In this document: positions 36,613-47,751 of the stretch, in pieces | How positions within the stretch are numbered: position 1 is the first letter of the stretch | Layout of the letters: every line of letters starts with the position of its first letter | DNA from: Syngnathus acus | Taxonomy: Eukaryota; Chordata; Actinopteri; Syngnathiformes; Syngnathidae | Reading direction: 5' to 3' | DNA length: 64,000 nucleotides | Assembly (NCBI RefSeq): GCF_901709675.1 | Contig: NC_051087.1 | Location: forward strand, 7,528,884-7,592,883 | Made by a program: the position numbers and the translations under genes | The notes under the pieces: generated by a model | The model's input: the letters and a program-made list of their open reading frames with translations, nothing else | The model's database searches: none | What the model was told of the DNA's origin: nothing

Positions 36613-38037
36613 CTGTGCTTGCAGATGGTCAGTATTTATTTTAACTTCTCAATCAATGCAACAGTCTTTTATCCATATTGCATATTAGGGTCAAGTGGGT
36701 TTTTTTTTTTGCTCTTCAGAGCGCTGGCATTCATTATTCATATGATTTGTCTGCCTAATGCATTGAACCAACAGGTGATCGAAAAAGTCAAGTCCGTGGC
36801 AAATGTTTACTCGCCTCAAGTTATTTCCCTTGCGTAAATTCACAAATATATAAACTGACTGCCAAGGTCATCGCGTCACTCAACTTCATAGAACCACACG
36901 GGGAACACACAGACATAGTAAACCGCATGTCTGCGTGCCACAACAAGCATCAATCAACCTCGCCTCACTCCGCCCTTTTCTAAAGCAGGACACCGAGTGG
37001 CGGCTGTGGTTTGCAAAGCGCTCCAGACTTTTGTGAACATCCCCAACCTAATTACATGTTTCTTGTTCATAGCCAAACTCCAAGGAGGTTAAACAAGGAA
37101 TTCTTTAGTTTTATTTAAAGCCAGACCATATATGGACAGCCAGGAAACTTTTACAAGCCTCAAGCAGGAAACGTACACCTCTTTATTTCAGTAGCCGACA
37201 TATCTTACTTCCACAGACCAATCCCATAGCTCCAAAAACAGGCTACGGTTACCTCATGACAAACTATTTCTTATTTACAATGGGTTACATAATTAAATTA
37301 TGATTTGAGCTCATGTTGAAAGAATAATGGTTAAAAAAAAACTGAGATACAATACAGAATATTTTTTATGTGTTCCTGATGTCGATTTATCCTATAGCCC
37401 CAAATCTCATTTACAAATGTTTTTTGAGGAGAAAATAGTTTGCTTATATGAACAATTGAAAATTATGACCAAAAATGGAAACTAATGCTTCATTCATAAT
37501 TAAGTGATTTTTTTTTTTTCTTGTCTCATTTTTTTTCTTGAACAAATACGTGTTTTTTGTAACCAATACTCATTCAATACAATTTTCAAAAGGATATCAA
37601 AATACTGAAATATTCAATGGCTGCAGCACTAATATTCATTGTTACTGTAATTGCTTATGCAAGTCATAATGATAGTTAATTAACCATACTATAATAATCT
37701 GATGAGATCTGCAGGCTGGAATGTTGGGGGCAGATAAAGTTAAAGTACAATACACAATGATGTCGCAGAGACAAGGTAATACTGCAGCATGAAAATTAGA
37801 CAAAAATAATTATAAAGGAATTAGGCTGTCTACTGGACTCAATTATCATGGACAGACAGCAGTTTTGGTTCAAGTGGTGAATATGTAAGTCAACAGGAAA
37901 CAAGTATTACCTCGTCTATGGAACTCTTCCGCTCTGAGTGGGAGAGGGTTTTTTTTTTAACCACAAAGGGACGAACACAAACCTTATAGTAATTATGACA
38001 AGGGAGGGTGTTGTGTAACTTAGAATTCAGTTTGCAT

Positions 38038-38085
38038 CTATCCATCCATCCGTCCGTCCGTCCGTCCGTCCGTCCGTCCATCCAT

Positions 38086-38118
<33 letters not shown>
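38038..38118. repeat. (CATC/CGTC)n simple repeat
   Basis: Tandem CATC and CGTC tetramers, with the CGTC variants homogenised in the left half. It abuts the second hAT copy. Confidence 0.9.
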
Positions 38119-38128
38119 TTCAACAGCG

Positions 38129-38437
38129 CACGTGTCAACCTCAAGGCCCGGGGGCCAGCTACGGCCCGTCACATCATTTTATGTGGCCCGCAAAGACAAC
38201 TCAAATTCATGTGACATTACTAAAATTGCAAATTGTCTTCACTTTTAAAAATAATCTTTTTTAATATATTTGAACAGTTTTTAACAGTCTGATTTGAGAA
38301 AGATTTTGTTTTGTAGCTTATACTATACATAATATGAAGCGTTCATCCATTTATTTGGGTTGACAATCATCGTGGCCCTCCAAAGGGAAACTATGACTAC
38401 AATGCGGCCCGCGACAAAAATAAGTTTGACACCCCAG
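38129..38437. mobile_element. Non-autonomous hAT element, second copy
   Basis: This is the same family as 20189-20516 but inserted in the opposite orientation. It starts CACGTGTCAACCTC and ends AGTTTGACACCCCAG, and it keeps the GGCCCG-rich ends, the AT-rich core and the 'GTGGCCCTCC' motif. The termini are mutated and no clear 8-bp duplication remains, so it is older than the first copy. Confidence 0.8.
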
Positions 38438-38757
38438 TTCTACAGTATCTAAAGTGTCTGTATGTCTGTCTGTGGAACAATTTTTTGGTTTACACATCTG
38501 GACTTGTAAAGTCCCTTCATAATTTATGACACTTGGTTTGAAGTGTAAGAACTTTTTTTTTGTTTCAAGGAAAATCTATATGTGCGTGCATGTGAGTGTG
38601 TGTGCGTTTGTGGTGTCTGTTTGTGGTTTGTGTGTGTAATCAGCACCGTCCCGCCAAAATGTGTTTTGAGCTTGATTGCTGACACAAATACATCTTGGCG
38701 TGTCCATAGGAGAAATCCGGAAGGAAGTGATGTAACAGAAGCATAATTTGGTTTGCA

Positions 38758-38904
38758 TATATAGAGTAGCTCGGGGTTTCCTGCAGCACGTCCCAACTAC
38801 GAGCTTGCCACTCACGCTTCTCCTGCTCGCTGTCACATATAAGCTGAAGTTCTGACAGCTTTTCATCAAAGATTCTCCATTAAGCTTTGATTACTTCTAC
38901 TCAG
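38758..38904 (+). promoter_or_regulatory. TATA box and 5' UTR exon of the acidic SCPP gene
   Basis: TATATA at 38758-38763 lies about 30 bases before the likely transcription start (about 38790). The non-coding exon ends at the donor ACTCAG/GTAATA (38904). The next exon begins at 39147, one base before the ATG. Confidence 0.65.
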
Positions 38905-39147
38905 GTAATATTGAATATATTTACTTTGTGTCTTTTCAGTAAGTTAAATGTGTTTGCCTTTTTCTTTACACAGAATATGTAATGTCTTTTTAGGTATTTG
39001 AAATTTGCATGCAAACATCTGCTTTTAACTTGAGTTATCTCTAACAATGATTCTAAAAATAATGATTATGCTCACATCTGAACTATTTTGTCTCTCTGTG
39101 AGTATGATCTAGCTTTATAGTAACGTGAAATACATGTGTTTTACAGA

Positions 39148-42100
39148 ATGAAGGTCGTCGGACTAGTAATTTGCCTTATCGGGGCTATATTTGCCAAACC
39201 TGTGAGTATATACAAGTACAATGATAACTTACAGTTTTACAATTTTTGGCTTTTTGCCTATCATTGAACTAAAATGTTATTTCTATGTGATGCTATACAG
39301 CTTTTAAAAAATCACATACAGTGAAAACAAATGTCATTTTCTCTTTTCTTTTGGACAGATTTCATTTAATGGCGTCACAGAGTCAAGTGAATCAAGTGAA
39401 TCAGTGAGTGGTTTTTTTTGTCTTTTCCTTTAATTCATTCAACACTGGAAACCCAGCACATCATTAAACTAATGGTGCAGTTATTATATCGTCTGCGCTT
39501 CGAATTCTTCGTCTGCAGCTTATAGCAACAAATATTCAAAGAATGCACCAGCGTAATGATGTTGATGTTGAAAAGTATCATTAAATGTCCCTCCCTGTTT
39601 ATTCCTTTTAGTCTCAAACTGGTGGTTCACATGTTCCACAATCCATTCAACATTCCACCTACCCTCAGCAGGTAATTTACCTCACTTAAATATGATTTTA
39701 TGTCATTTGCAAATCTTTGAGATTTGTTTCCTCTTATTGGGGGTGTTTTGGAGATCTGAATAACAAAACCAAAAAATGTGCATTGTATGGGTCCCTAAGA
39801 AGAACAGCAGTTATTATGTTGATGTTCAAAAATATCATTAAAGGTCTCCTGTTTTCTGTGTTCATTTCTCCCAGTCTCTGGATGATCCACGATCCCATCA
39901 ACCTTCCCCCTACCAGAACCACCAGCAGGTATTTTACTCGACAAGTGACTAAATTATGATTTTTTGTTGCTAAAGGCATCATATTGAGATATTCTATTTT
40001 TTGTGGGTTTTAGAGCTCTGAAGAAACACCGCAACATCAGGTGAGTGTTTTTGCCCATAGTTGACAGTGATAAACTTTTAAATTGTCGAAGAATATCATT
40101 AAATGCCCCTGTTAATTTCTTTCAGTCTCAAGCTGGAGGCTCATATGATCAACAGTCTTATCAGCAGTACTTATACCAATACTACCAGCAGGTAATGTAC
40201 TGAATATAACGATGATTTTTTGCATTGAAGGCACAATTTTGAGATGTTCGTCTAGCCTTTTTATCAAAAGAACATGCTCAATAATGGAGATGGTTAAGAG
40301 TATTATTGAATGCCTCTCTGTTCGTTTCTCTCAGGCTCAAAGTGAAGGTTCTTATGATCCACAATCCTATCAGTATTTTATGCAACAGTACCAACAGGTA
40401 ATTTACTCTACATATATGACTTGATGTAGTAAAGGAATCATTTTGAAATGTATTCATTTCACTTGTTTTTTGGGGTTTATTTGGAGTTTTGAAAAATTAC
40501 CCACACATTTATTTTGCATTGGGGACTTTTTAAGCCTACAGACTACGCAAAACTTTAATGACATGGGGCGTAGAAAATGAATGGATGCAGCTGACTCTGC
40601 GAGTGTGCATGCAAGCCACATGGTGGCATACTGAAATCAAGCCCAAAGCTACTGGTGAAAAAAAATAGCTAAAGGCTTATTTATTTTGCTTCTTTTTTTC
40701 TCAGAGTTTGAATCCAGCTTCTGTGGGTTCTGACAACCAAGTCGTAAGTCAGTCAGCGCAGCACGCAGCTGACATCAGCGACACCACCAGCGAGGACGGG
40801 GACACAGTCAGCATCGCTGGCGACGCGGCTGACACTGTTGACAGTGATGAGAGCAGCAGTAGCGAAAGCAATGAAGCCAGTGACGAGACTGACAGCAGTG
40901 ACAGCGCCAGCAATGAATCCAATCAGAGCGTCGACGACTCAAAAAAAGATAGCACCGAGAGCAGTGAGGCCACCAGTAGTGACAGCAACCAGTCTAATGA
41001 AACCACCAAAAGTGACAATGATGGACCAAGTCAACCTGATAACAAAAGTTATACAATCAAGAGCACACTGAAAGTTATTTACAGCAGTGAGAGCAACGGT
41101 GAGGAACCTGGTCAGACCTTAGCGGGTAATAACGGAACAAGCAGCGAGAGCAGTGAAACCAGCGACAACATTAGTAGTGAAAGCAGTGAAAGCAACAGCA
41201 GCGAGAGTGCCAGTGATGACAGCAACGAATCCGCCGAGGATAGCCCCAACCCCAGTAGTGAAAGCCATCCGACAGTTAAGGTCAGTGAAGTAAGCTATGC
41301 CATCAAGACCTCATTGGTAAGCGATGTGATTGACAGTAGTGAGAGCGCCAGTCAAGAAACCATTCAGACCAGGGATATTACAAGTAATGACAACAACAAA
41401 AGTGTGACTAGCGACATCAGTGATAGCAGCGAGTCCAATGAGAGCGCCAGTAATGGATCAAGTCAGACCAGTGACAAAAGTTCTACCATCAAGAGCCCAT
41501 TGGTAAGTGAAGTTATTTACAAACGCGGGGGTATCATTGAGGAACTTGGTCAGACCGACAATAGGCATAATGGAACCAGCAGTGAGGCCAGAAACGACAC
41601 CAGTAGTGAAAGCGGTGAAGCAAGTCAAGAAAGCACTGAGACGGACAGCAGTGAAAGTGCTAGTGATGAAAGCACTGAGTCCATTAGTAGCCCTGACAGC
41701 AGTGACAGCAGCAGTGAAAGCAGCAGTGAAGAGACCAGCATGACCAGTAATAGCACCAGTACTGATAGCAATCAAAGTGACGTCAGGGAAACTGGTAAGG
41801 CCAGTGACAGCAGCGAGTCAACTGAGAGCACCAGCAATGGGTCAAGTCTAACCGATGACAAAAGTTACGCCGTCAAAGCCCCTTTGGTTCGTGAAGTTAT
41901 TTACAAAAATGGAATCAATGGTGGGGAAGCTGGTCAGATCAGCAAGGGCAGTGATGACAGTACAAGTAATGAAAGCAAGGAGGCAGATAAGAGTAACAAC
42001 GCCAGTAATATTCCTAGTAGTGAAACCCGTGATGCAGTCAAGATCAGTAAGGTCAACTATGACGTCAAGGCCTCGCTGGTAAGTGTGAATGACAGCAGTG

Positions 42101-42699
42101 AGAGCACCAGTGAAGAAACCACTCAGACCAGTGATATAAAAAATGACAGCAGTGAATCCAGTGACACTAGCAGTCATGAAAGCAGTGGGTCCAGTGAAAT
42201 CATCATTAGTAAGAACAGTAAGGCCAGGGACATCACCGGGCATGAAAGCAGTGAATCCAGTGAGACCACCAGTCCGGAAAGCACCACTAAGGACAAGGAA
42301 TCCACTAGTGATGAAAGCAGTGAGTCCAGTGATACTACCAGTCATGAAAGCAGTGAATCCAGTGGAACCTCAAAGGCCAGCGACATCACCGGGCATAAAA
42401 GCAGCGAATCCACAGAGAGCAAAAGTCACGAAAGTAGTGAATCCAGTGCCACCAGTAGTCAGGAAAGCAGTGAAACCAGCAAGGACAGTGACAGCAGTGA
42501 AACTAGTAAGGCCAAAGACAACAGTCATGAAAGCAATGAGGTCCACCAAAGCAAAGCCACAGACTGTAATGATGGGGACGAAAGCTGCGAGAGTGAGGAG
42601 TATTTCTTCCAGGACATTGGCGACGATGCTCACTACTCAGTGGACAATCTCTTGGTGCCAGATGAAGACGTCATGGAGTTACAGCTGCGAAGAAGATGA
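39148..42699 (+). CDS. scpp1: Acidic SCPP (scpp1-like), Ser/Asp/Glu-rich, 787 aa
   Basis: This is a predicted secreted, heavily phosphorylated acidic matrix protein for mineralised tissue, analogous in composition to DSPP and starmaker-type proteins. Plus-strand coding exons: 39148-39201 (signal peptide MKVVGLVICLIGAIFAKP), 39359-39403 (ESSESSES), 39612-39671, 39875-39928, 40014-40040 (SSEETPQHQ), 40126-40191, 40335-40397 and 40705-42699. Every intron is phase 0 and GT-AG. The short exons are related to one another (SQxGGS...YQQ pattern, each ending in Gln-Gln before the donor). The 664-codon last exon is built of SSES, SDSS and SNES units with many Ser-x-Glu sites, interrupted by five diverged copies of a Tyr-x-Val/Ile-Lys...Leu-Val core. 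The C-terminus is less repetitive (HYSVDNLLVPDEDVMELQL). Poly(A) signal at 42917. The name rests on adjacency to sparcl1 and acidic composition; Ser-rich repeats prevent a firm orthology call. Confidence 0.9.
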
Positions 42700-42916
42700 C
42701 CTCACATAAAGCAAGTCTCCCAAATCAACTGCAAGACTGTTGAAGATGCTGTTTGGTGGTGACAGGTGGAACATAAGCTATTTTTTCTACTCCTGAATCT
42801 TGATATTGGCATCATAATGTTATCATGTGTGTTTACTGAAATTATTTTTTGCTTCTCTCTTCACCTGGTGGCAGAGTGTCTCTACAGTTTACTGCATTTT
42901 GTGTATGTCTTATAAA

Positions 42917-42922
42917 AATAAA
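42917..42922 (+). terminator. Poly(A) signal of the acidic SCPP gene
   Basis: AATAAA lies 218 bases after the TGA stop, followed by a T-rich stretch. Confidence 0.75.
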
Positions 42923-43084
42923 TCTTTAATTTTTATTTACCTGTGTCATCCTTACAACAACGTGCAGCAGTTAACTAGTAAACTATGCCTCCAACCTAAA
43001 TAATGCATATTCCTGAATGCCGTTCCCCGGCATACAACATATGTAAAAAATAGACGTAACAAAAGTTGCGGCCCGAACCGTGGT

Positions 43085-43136
43085 GCCCGGCTAGTTTATT
43101 TGGTTCGAGTATGGTGCTAACACCGTCAAAATCGCG
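43085..43136 (+). pseudogene. Decayed tRNA-Ile copy (5' two-thirds only)
   Basis: Aligns without gaps over 52 bases to the first 52 bases of the two intact tRNA genes downstream, with about 39 matches. The anticodon loop reads CTAACAC instead of CTAATAA. The T-arm and 3' acceptor half are missing, and the sequence passes directly into the same TTTTGCG flank that follows the next copy. Confidence 0.8.
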
Positions 43137-43215
43137 TTCTTTTGCGTTGTCTGGATTCCTTCGCGTCATCGGTCAAAAATGTATAGAAAGTAAAATTACG
43201 CGTTTATGACACCGT

Positions 43216-43289
43216 GGCCGGTTAGCTCAGTTGGTTAGAGCGTGGTGCTAATAACGCCAAGGTCGCGGGTTCGATCCCCGTACGGGCCA
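43216..43289 (+). tRNA. tRNA-Ile (AAT)
   Basis: A 74-base cloverleaf with D-arm GCTC/GAGC, anticodon stem TGGTG/CGCCA, loop CTAATAA with anticodon AAT at 43250-43252, and T-arm GCGGG-TTCGATC-CCCGT. The acceptor pairs except for one internal G-G position, which I recall also in vertebrate Ile-AAT genes. A TTTT terminator for RNA polymerase III is at 43297-43300. Identical to the next copy. Confidence 0.97.
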
Positions 43290-43382
43290 TGTTCTCTTTT
43301 GCGTAGTACGGATTACTTTTTCTTAGACTCGGTCAGGGGTAATAACTGTATAGAAACCGCTGTTTCGCATCAACGCCGCAAC

Positions 43383-43456
43383 GGCCGGTTAGCTCAGTTG
43401 GTTAGAGCGTGGTGCTAATAACGCCAAGGTCGCGGGTTCGATCCCCGTACGGGCCA
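43383..43456 (+). tRNA. tRNA-Ile (AAT), second copy
   Basis: Identical over 74 bases to the copy at 43216, with anticodon AAT at 43417-43419. A TTTT stretch at 43464-43467 is the likely terminator. The spacer between the two copies resembles the spacer before the first copy, so the unit arose by tandem duplication. Confidence 0.97.
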
Positions 43457-44206
43457 CTAAAGCTTTTGATTACTTTACTTGTCAATTTTCCATCATAATT
43501 AAATGGATTTTGTACAGCTATTACATCATAACTCAGGACAGGATAAGAAACAGTGGCAGCATTCTTGTATTTGGACACATTGAATATACTCTTATCCAGG
43601 GGTCACCAACTCCGGTCCCCTACACTAATCTAATGCATTTTACTCAGCTTCGGTCACTACTAAAATCAATTGTGTTGCAATTACTAAAAGAAATTCACAA
43701 CTATGATTTCACGCTTTTTTTTGCTCTAAAACTATGAATACAAAAACTATTACTTTAAAGCATTATCTAATATTTTTATGATGTTGTTCAGTAGGTTACT
43801 TATAGGAGCACATCCAAATTTGGAACTACTAAGTGTTGACGTTAACATTATTCAGTATTCATTGAGTAATGTTATAACAGTCACCATTATCTCCAAAAGA
43901 CAAATACAATGACAAAAGTATTTCCTTTAATCTACATTGAATGTTTTACTAAGCAATTGAAAAGCCATTTAATAAGTGGGAAAAGAAGCAAGGTATGTAG
44001 ACCGTTGTGTCATGATGCTTAAATCCACGAGAAGAGCATCTCATATTGCATCTACCTATTGTCCATATCACTCATCCTCACGAGACACAGGTAAGATGGT
44101 ATCTATCATCTCAGTTGACTTTGGGTAAAAGGCGGGTTACACCCTGGACTGGTCGCGAGCCAAATACAGATGTCCCACAACGAAGCTATGAACATGTGAG
44201 GTATTA
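43457..44206. other. Intergenic between tRNA genes and aptx
   Basis: A hAT-like left end (CAGGGGTCACCAAC) is near 43599 without a matching right end, and a SINE-like scrap (TACACCCTGGACTGGTCGC) is near 44130-44160. The right end holds the presumed aptx 3' UTR. Confidence 0.5.
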
Positions 44207-46967
44207 TCACGGACTCTCTGCAGGGAAATGAGACCTGAGATGCAGTTTCAGAGCTGGTATAGTGGCAAGTTCTTTGCGACACGTGTGGCAACGTAGAGGT
44301 AGTTTTAACAATTCGCTGGTGCCTTCTTTAACTGTTACCTTTCCATCCGTTTCAAGCATATGGATGACATCTGCAGGGAAATCACAAAAAGAGCACAAAG
44401 TAATCAATTTTAGAAACATTTTTTCATTTATAATTGTCCTAATGCTCGGGATGTCCGAAACAGTAACTTTGGTTCCTGTAGCCTTCCATGAACGGAGACT
44501 GATTTGTATTGTTTCAAAATAAGACGTGCCAACATTGGCTTCTGTTTTGGAAAACAATGAGAGACATTTTCGGACATGTTTTGAACTAAACTGAGTCATA
44601 ATTAATCAATTAGTTCCAACATTTTCTGCACTGTCAATTGGAAATAATGTCCTGTTTTTTAAGGATACATTGAAACATGTTTTTATATCCATTTTATCCA
44701 ATAATAAAACAATTGACAGATTAATTGATTTTTAAAAAATAATCGTTAGTTGCAACCCTGCTATGACCAATATATTGATTTCACCTTGAGATTCAATAAA
44801 GTAGGCTGTTGTGAACGAGTTCCAGTGCTTTTTGTTCTTTAAGCAAGGAGAATCAAAGTCTTGGCTGATCACGTGGAGGTGCACACGACTGCAGGAGGAA
44901 AAAGACAACATTTGACACAAATGTATGTGTGTGAAAAAATATTATAACAAGGTATACCAAAATTAAAATTTATATTTTCATGGATTGGCAACAGAACTGG
45001 CTGTGCCTTGCACAGGTAAAATCCTAAAACTTATTTTCAGCATGTGTGAAAGAAAGCTTGTAATTTGCAACATCATCACACTGCAACTGCGATTCAAATT
45101 TTGAATGGCAGTAAAACTAGTTGCCGACAAATCAGCCACTTATGAAAACAAACAGTTCAGTTGGGTTGGGCCACATTGATCATTGTGCAGTGAGCCCTTA
45201 CTCAACAACTATCACTATAAGATCCAGTTACCTCATACTTGGGATGGCATGGTAGCCACAGCGAAAGTCCAAGGAACTGGCGTGTGGGCACTGTTGAATC
45301 ATTTGCTCGGCTACTTTCTGCATGTGCTTAACCAGGTTGGAGTGCTCATTGCGCAACGCCTTCAGGCTGGGAATGGATAGCCATGGAAGAACCAGCCAAT
45401 GGTAACGTGCCTTGGGGTATTTGTCTCTGATTACAACTACTTGATCATCCTTGTACACCTACAAGAAAAAAATATGTATGATAACCATATAACCATCGCT
45501 GTGATTTATTTATGAGCATATCTTTTTAAGAACCTGCATTTTGGGGTCTTGCATTGAAGCCTTCAGCCCTTGGCTCCAATGTCCCACGCTTTCCTGTAAC
45601 AGATTACTTTTTACTTATGATTTTGGCTGCAGCTTACTGCATTCCCTTGATGTTGCTCCCCAATGAATTACATGGTGCATTGTCCACTGGAATAAATAAA
45701 GGCCACACCTCCAATGGCTGTTTTTATCTATCTGTTTATCTACCACAACACAGCACATCACATTTGTAAAGCTTCAGGAGTTTAAAATGAAAGTTCTGCC
45801 GTATGCAGCATAGAACAAAAAATATTTCAAGAGTGAGCAAGAAAGAGTTAAGGAATAGAATTTAAGATCTGATGTCGGGACAAGATTCCATCTCACTGAA
45901 GTAATGGAGGCATAAGTACAATGAAAATTTGTTACGTTAATTCTGTAAAACACAAAGACCCTCCCCGAAAGAACAAACACTTACCCTAATGTATGTCCAA
46001 AAGTGGCCACTTCATGAGAAAACATGGGAACTAATCCATTGCCAGATTTAATTTATTCTAAGTAACTGATTGTCACAAGGTCATTGGGATATGTAAAAAA
46101 TGGTAGCATTAGGCAATTGAATCAAAATTATTGTTAAAAAGTCCTGAAAAAAAGTTCAGTTGTAAATGTCTTACATTGATCTTGCTTGAGTCTTCTGCTT
46201 GGCCAGACCCAAGCAGTTCGGATTTTTTGGCTGCTTTTCTACTGGGAGCCTCTGGACAGCCTTCTTGATCCATAGAAGCCACTTTAAGTGGTCTCTTACA
46301 ACTACCAGGATCTTCCTTGAATTGTATTTTATATGGGTACAACTCATTCACAATGTGGAGTAACTGGCCAGGCTTCATTTTGACCTCCTTCCCTTGACCA
46401 ACCACCACAGAGTCGATGGAGCTGTGGTTTGCACCCAGCTATAGTATCAAAATGAGAAAGCAAATCAGTTATCATCTTTAAAATTAAATAATTTAAAAAA
46501 AATCATTTTCTCTTACCTGTTTAACGTGGACAAAACCTTTGTTGCAGTCAGCTTTCAACTCGACTGGTTTGAAAAGGATTGTTTGGGTAAAGTTGTAAAT
46601 TAATCAATTTAGGATAATTGCATTTTAAAATAATCTGAGAAAATAACTTAGATAAAGTTAGTAGGCTACCACAGTATTATACTGAGTATAATCTGAGTCG
46701 TGCAGATAAAGCCACATTGAAAGTATGCAAAACAGAGCTGTAACATTTAAGAATACAAAACAAGACCGAGAGATTAAATCATTAGTAACAAACTGAAATT
46801 ACATGAAGTCTAATCTATCTGGCATAGTACCGTTTACCTTGTTCTCTGGAGCATTTTTTGTCTTTAATAGTAGTTTCTGGCCCACGACCCAAGACAACTG
46901 GCTGAAGGTGAGGCAAGAAAATAGGTTTATGCGTTTCCTCTTGACTAACAAGCCAGCAAATTGGCAT
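44207..46967 (-). CDS. aptx: Aprataxin, complete
   Basis: This encodes a nuclear DNA-end processing enzyme that removes AMP from abortive ligation intermediates. Minus-strand exons: 46967-46838 (ATG at 46967; [29 protein letters not shown]), 46563-46517, 46438-46175, 45593-45534 ([19 protein letters not shown]), 45458-45232 ([20 protein letters not shown]), 44888-44785 and 44370-44207. All phases join, giving 331 residues (human about 340-356). The order is an FHA-like N-terminal domain, a linker, the HIT domain with the catalytic His triad spanning a splice junction (RVHLHVIS), and a C-terminal zinc finger ([10 protein letters not shown]...HLRSHF). The exon that contains the ATG starts at 46985, after a TTTTCAG acceptor. 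It lies head-to-head with dnaja1, as in mammals. Confidence 0.96.
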
Positions 46968-46985
46968 TTTAGCATTTTATGTAGA

Positions 46986-47163
46986 CTGAAAATATAAATA
47001 AAAGTCAGATTAACAACCCGCCCACGGTTGCTTTGTTGACTGCTATCGGCGCCTTGTGATGACGTCGCCGCCGCGGTGCCGCTTGCTCCGTGACAGAGAA
47101 AATTCTGGAATTTCAAGTCTTCGCTTGACTTTTCGGCGGCGTCAACGTGTTGCTTCCAACAAG
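46986..47163. promoter_or_regulatory. Shared aptx/dnaja1 promoter region
   Basis: A short GC/CpG-rich block between two divergent genes. It holds a CRE-like TGACGTC at 47060-47066 and no TATA box. A probable non-coding dnaja1 exon ends at the donor CCAACAAG/GTTTGA (47163). This resembles a bidirectional housekeeping promoter. Confidence 0.6.
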
Positions 47164-47751
47164 GTTTGAACGCGTTGTTGCGAGTGTGCGAATGAATATT
47201 AGTGTATGAATTCCGTTAAATGGGTCAATATAAAAACATTTACCATCGCATCTTAAACTAGCATTAGCTAGCGTTAGCAACAAGGCTCTCGAAAGCAGGG
47301 CCGGAGAAACGAAACCTTTTTAACACATGGGCAATGCTTTGCAATCACAAGTTGCTTCTATTTCATACCCATTTCAAAGTATTTGTTCACATTTTAGTCT
47401 GTGTATGTCTCTTTCAATGCATCTTAAAAGTCAGCATGATTTTACACGTGACAATGATGAAAGAGGGCAAATGCGTTTTAGTTGAGCGTGTTGTGTCATC
47501 TTCGTTTTGTAATGTAATCATAGACAAAACAACCCGTGACAGTCACCACATGGTACGACAAAATCATCAAACTTTGCGTTTCGTTATAATTGCTAAGTTG
47601 TGTATAAATGTCAAATATTTCTGATTCGGCCACTCCCTTGAAGAACTAGGTGGCATCACGTGTTTCCATGCCCCTAAAAGATAATCTATTGATTCACTTG
47701 CAAATTACACAAAACATAAAAGTCCAGTGTTGTATTTTGTTGAATGTACCT

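Larger units (their letters stand above)
36060..38750. other. Intergenic, upstream of the acidic SCPP gene
   Basis: Apart from the SINE fragment, the CATC/CGTC repeat and the second hAT copy, no supported gene was found in this AT-rich stretch. Confidence 0.5.

Noticed and set aside
41458-42345. Long antisense open frames with Thr/Ala/Gly/Phe-rich translations opposite the acidic SCPP exon
   Set aside because: They mirror the Ser/Asp/Glu codon repeats of the sense strand. They lack splice signals, a promoter or any domain.
40838-42709. Sense-strand open frames in the second frame of the SCPP exon (Lys/Val/Ala-rich)
   Set aside because: They are shadows produced by AGTGA/AGCAG repeats. The 664-codon frame is the only one joined in phase to the signal peptide.
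43085-43456. CRISPR-like array because of the repeated units
   Set aside because: The repeats are tRNA genes with cloverleaf structure in a vertebrate genome.
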